Source: Spirogloea muscicola | Taxonomy: Eukaryota; Streptophyta; Zygnematophyceae; Spirogloeales; Spirogloeaceae | Assembly: GCA_009602725.1 (NCBI GenBank) | Contig: WELB01000001.1 | Coordinates: 1,765,458 to 1,777,097, forward strand | DNA: 11,640 nucleotides | Direction: 5' to 3' | Shown: positions 9,048 through 11,640 of the stretch, piece by piece | Position numbering within the stretch: position 1 is the first letter of the stretch | How the letters are laid out: the number at the start of each line of letters is the position of its first letter | Notes under the pieces: generated by a model | Told to the model about the DNA's origin: nothing | Seen by the model: the letters and a program-made list of their open reading frames with translations, nothing else | The model's database searches: none | Made by a program: the position numbers and the translations under genes

Positions 9048-9829
9048 TGGACTTCCCTTCCAGGGTTGCATGCTTTCAGGCAAATTCTCCGGAATTCGAT
9101 GCTCACCATTGTTTAGAGCCTCTGCCCAAGCTTGACAATTACTGGGCAACTTCTGAAAGCGTTGTACAGAAGTCATCACAGAATTGATGTGGCAATCTTA
9201 GCTTTCAAGTTGACCATCTATCAGAATCTCAGAGCTCAGCGAAAAGTTGCAAAGTCTTGCACTCCTTCACTGTCGGGCTTGGGCTAGAGGCTGTTTCTTT
9301 AGCTAGAGAATGCCCAATCACAACTCACGAAGCTTTGTGGGCAATGACTCCTCCGGGACAACAAGAAGCGGCCACCTCTTACGTGGGGCAAAGCACAATA
9401 GGAGGCCGACAATATACACCACATTTCAGTTCCGAAGCTCAAGTCCTGAAGATCATGTGGATGGCACAGAGCCCTGCATCAAATCTACTGCTGAGCAATC
9501 AGAAGCAGCGCTATATTCGAGAAAATGGCTCCAACACAATCATGTGCCCCACTTCTTCCACTCGAGAAAGCTGCAATGCTTTGAGGCCCAGCCGCCAGGG
9601 GTGACTGCCCAGCACGTCACCACCCCGTAGTCATTACGTGATTATGTCAGCACCTAGTACTTGGGTGCTCGTCTCTTTTCATGGGCAGTAGAGGCGCTGT
9701 GCAGATCTGAATGTCGAGAGAGAAGGGGAGTGGTACGCCAATTTCTTGCTGATCACTATCTGACTCACGTGTATTTTCTGAGGGAACCCAAACATGCAGT
9801 CAATACAGTCAGGCCTGTCACCAGACGGC
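9048..9829. other. Space between convergent GRAS and RING gene ends; no gene recognised
   Basis: It contains the presumed 3' untranslated regions of the GRAS gene (plus strand) and the RING gene (minus strand). Open frames at 9257-9604 and 9310-9630 overlap each other, have no recognisable domain and show no splice partners. I see no canonical AATAAA on the plus strand, so the polyadenylation sites cannot be placed. Confidence 0.5.
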
Positions 9830-11519
9830 TCATAGACTCTCCGAAAATATCATCTCCTGCATCCACAGGCAGACGCAGTGAGGCCCATCGCAGTCAGTCA
9901 TGTGACACCACTTTGCAGTGGCATAACCCATGGCAAAACTGCTCTCCTTGGTACCTGCTGGTTGCATCGTCACCCTCGCAGTCCACCAGTGTAGTGCACC
10001 ACGAGCATGCTAAGTGCATGCACGAACTGGAATATCCACGTGAGCAGTTGCTTACAACTGGGTCACCGTAGCTAACGCCTGCAGGCTTGCATTGCAGCAA
10101 GCAGATAAGAAGATGCTTGACAAGAGAATTACCTTGTCACAGACGGGGCACTTGTGGCTGCGCTCCATCCATTCGTATATGCACCCAAGATGGAAGTGGT
10201 GACCGCATGCTGTCATGATCTTGGGATCCTCATTTGAATAACCTGGAGGTCGACAAGACAACTGCTTCAAGCTTTTGACCTTCGGCAGCAACGCAAGATG
10301 CAGCATATTGAGAAGACAATAAGTGACATAGGTGCGCTGAACGTGCACAATAACACTGGGGTTGGACATGTGCCTGAAGCCATTCTCGCTCCAACAAGCT
10401 AGACCTTGGGATGCTGTCTGATGCATAGAGCTCATGAGATGAGCACGAAGCGCTGGCCGCTTCAGCGGGCGCGAGGCAGCGCACGGGCTGAGATTTGACT
10501 GACTACAAGCAAATGCAACCTTGGTGATACAATGTTTCCTTCCTTTCCACTTTGGCATCCAAGATGACGGCCTCAAAAGAGAGTATGCGCACCCTCAAGG
10601 CAGGTTGGACAAAAGTCCTCGTCGGCGCTGAGCGACATGAGGGACTCATTGCGGGGGATGGCCGGCGGCGCGGACGACGACTGCTGCTTAAGGAGGGGCG
10701 AGTCTGGCCGCAGGGGCCCGGATGCGGCTGCGGTGCTCGGCGCGGAATCCTCGAGGTCGCTGGCCACGCGTCGCTGCATGACCGCCATTGCCTCGCCCAT
10801 CTCGCTGGCAAAGCACGAACAAAAATGAATCTAAAAGCTGGACATCCAACCTTGACAATTCATCATGCAAAATCTTGCAAACTTGTATGCAAGAGGAAGG
10901 CCAAGCGACCACTGCGAGGGACCTGGTCCGGCGCAGGGCCTCGATGTCCCCGTGGTAGCTGTTGGTACCGGCCTTGTCGCGGCGTGACACGAGGCCGTCG
11001 CGCACCCGCAGGTAGCGCGACTCCGTGTCATAGGGCAGCGGCTGCCGCAGAGGCGGCCGGAAGGAGTCTGGCAGCGACACGGCGCTGTCGGGCGCCGGCA
11101 GCAGGCCGGCAGTAGCGGAGGAGGCGGAGCTGCCGCCCTGCAGCGCCGAGCTGCCAGCAACCTCGCGCATGGAGCCCTCCGAGCCCTCGACAAGCTGCGA
11201 GTACTGCGGCAGCCAAGGCGGGGCCTCGGCTCAGGGTGCGGCGAAGGGTGGTGGCTGCGCCCTAGGTGCCCATGTCGCGGTGGAACGTCATGTGGCTAAT
11301 GGGTTCGGCTCTGAGACATGCGCCGGCCACCGGCCAAGGCCAGCGTGGCGGCAATGCCTCTGCGAGGCGAGCGAGGTTCCGCCCTGCCATGGAGCTGGGA
11401 TCCGCCGGGAATCTGCTGTCCTCATGCGTCCCGCTCACAGAGTGATCACGAGAAATTGGTGCATCGCCAGCAGAGGCTCCCGGGTCAACCCGGCCTCGGC
11501 GCTGGCGGCGCTTGGGCAT
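9830..11519 (-). CDS. RING-H2 E3 ubiquitin ligase, At3g02290-like family, five exons
   Basis: Exons in transcript order: 11519-11439, 11203-10923, 10804-10593, 10242-10133, 9856-9830, giving about 236 residues, close to the roughly 230 usual in this plant family. RING-H2 ligands are C186, C189, C204, H206, H209, C212, C223 and C226 in the spacing C-x2-C-x14-C-x-H-x2-H-x2-C-x10-C-x2-C; the segment ACGHHFHLGCIYEWMERSHK is typical. The family block RQPLPYDTESRYLRVRDGLV followed by SRRDK lies at about residues 74-97. The protein should transfer ubiquitin together with an E2; its substrate is unknown. An intron splits the RING after CLE (phase 1). The last exon codes only EMIFSESL and stop, matching the short hydrophobic tail these proteins have after CPVC. 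Exon 1 (MPKRRQRRGRV...) rests only on donor GTGAGC at 11438 and phase; it lacks the Cys-rich N-terminus I recall for the family, so the true start may differ. Confidence 0.85.
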
Positions 11520-11640
11520 GGACCTCCGCGGCGGCCGTGGCAGGTGGCGACGACGCTGCCCACGACGAGCGCTGCCACTCTCTGGGCGAGCGAGAGGTGG
11601 AGAGGGAGAGGAGGGTTTGGGGTTTTGGGTGGAGGGGGGG
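11520..11640 (-). promoter_or_regulatory. C-rich putative leader or promoter edge of the RING gene, G-quadruplex-prone on the other strand
   Basis: Read on the minus strand, this begins with a CT-rich, purine-poor segment containing ACCCAAAACCCCAAACCC, which resembles a degenerate telo-box-like promoter or leader word, then CTCTCCCTCTCCACCTCTCGC. Such pyrimidine-rich tracts are common in plant 5' untranslated regions. The plus strand of 11613-11640 has four G runs and could fold as a quadruplex. The window ends here, so the core promoter cannot be placed. Confidence 0.4.

Noticed and set aside
9661-10071. 136-codon plus-strand open frame
   Set aside because: It overlaps the last RING exon and intron antisense, has no family resemblance and no supporting context.
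1-11640. CRISPR array, phage, plasmid or bacterial operon
   Set aside because: No regularly spaced repeats, no Shine-Dalgarno-led compact genes and clear spliceosomal introns; the window is nuclear eukaryotic DNA.

Overview
This is eukaryotic nuclear DNA from the green (streptophyte) lineage. Coding sequence is broken into many short exons with GT-AG introns of about 120 to 390 bases. The three genes I can reconstruct all belong to families typical of plants: a plastid-type DUF3783 protein, a GRAS transcriptional regulator, and a RING-H2 ubiquitin ligase of the plant At3g02290-like type. GRAS genes are known from land plants and zygnematophycean algae. The heavily interrupted GRAS gene differs from the mostly intronless GRAS genes of flowering plants, so I favour a streptophyte alga (Zygnematophyceae-like) or another non-seed plant. 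That placement is inference.

Layout: (1) 3-2347, plus strand: 3' part of a DUF3783 gene, seven visible exons, 5' end outside the window. (2) 2348-4416: intergenic. It holds a G-rich tract, a GC-rich block with a TGACGTCA site and a duplicated 10-mer, a near-perfect 220-base foldback hairpin at 3579-3798, and the presumed promoter of the next gene. (3) 4417-9047, plus strand: an intact GRAS gene. The eight exons from 5733 on (5769 if spliced) carry the whole GRAS domain. Three upstream exons splice in phase and probably encode the N-terminus. A small exon with a stop at 5678-5713 could act as an alternative terminal or poison exon. (4) 9048-9829: space between convergent gene ends, no gene recognised. 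(5) 9830-11519, minus strand: a RING-H2 gene in five exons, facing the GRAS gene tail to tail, with a C-rich putative leader running to the window edge.

I see no evidence that the genes form one pathway: a plastid protein of unknown function, a nuclear regulator and a ubiquitin ligase lie side by side as ordinary neighbours. Exon structures were worked out by hand from frame, splice-site consensus and recalled family sequence. Internal exons are strong. The first exons of the GRAS and RING genes and the last exon of the DUF3783 gene are less certain. The least explained piece of DNA is the hairpin.
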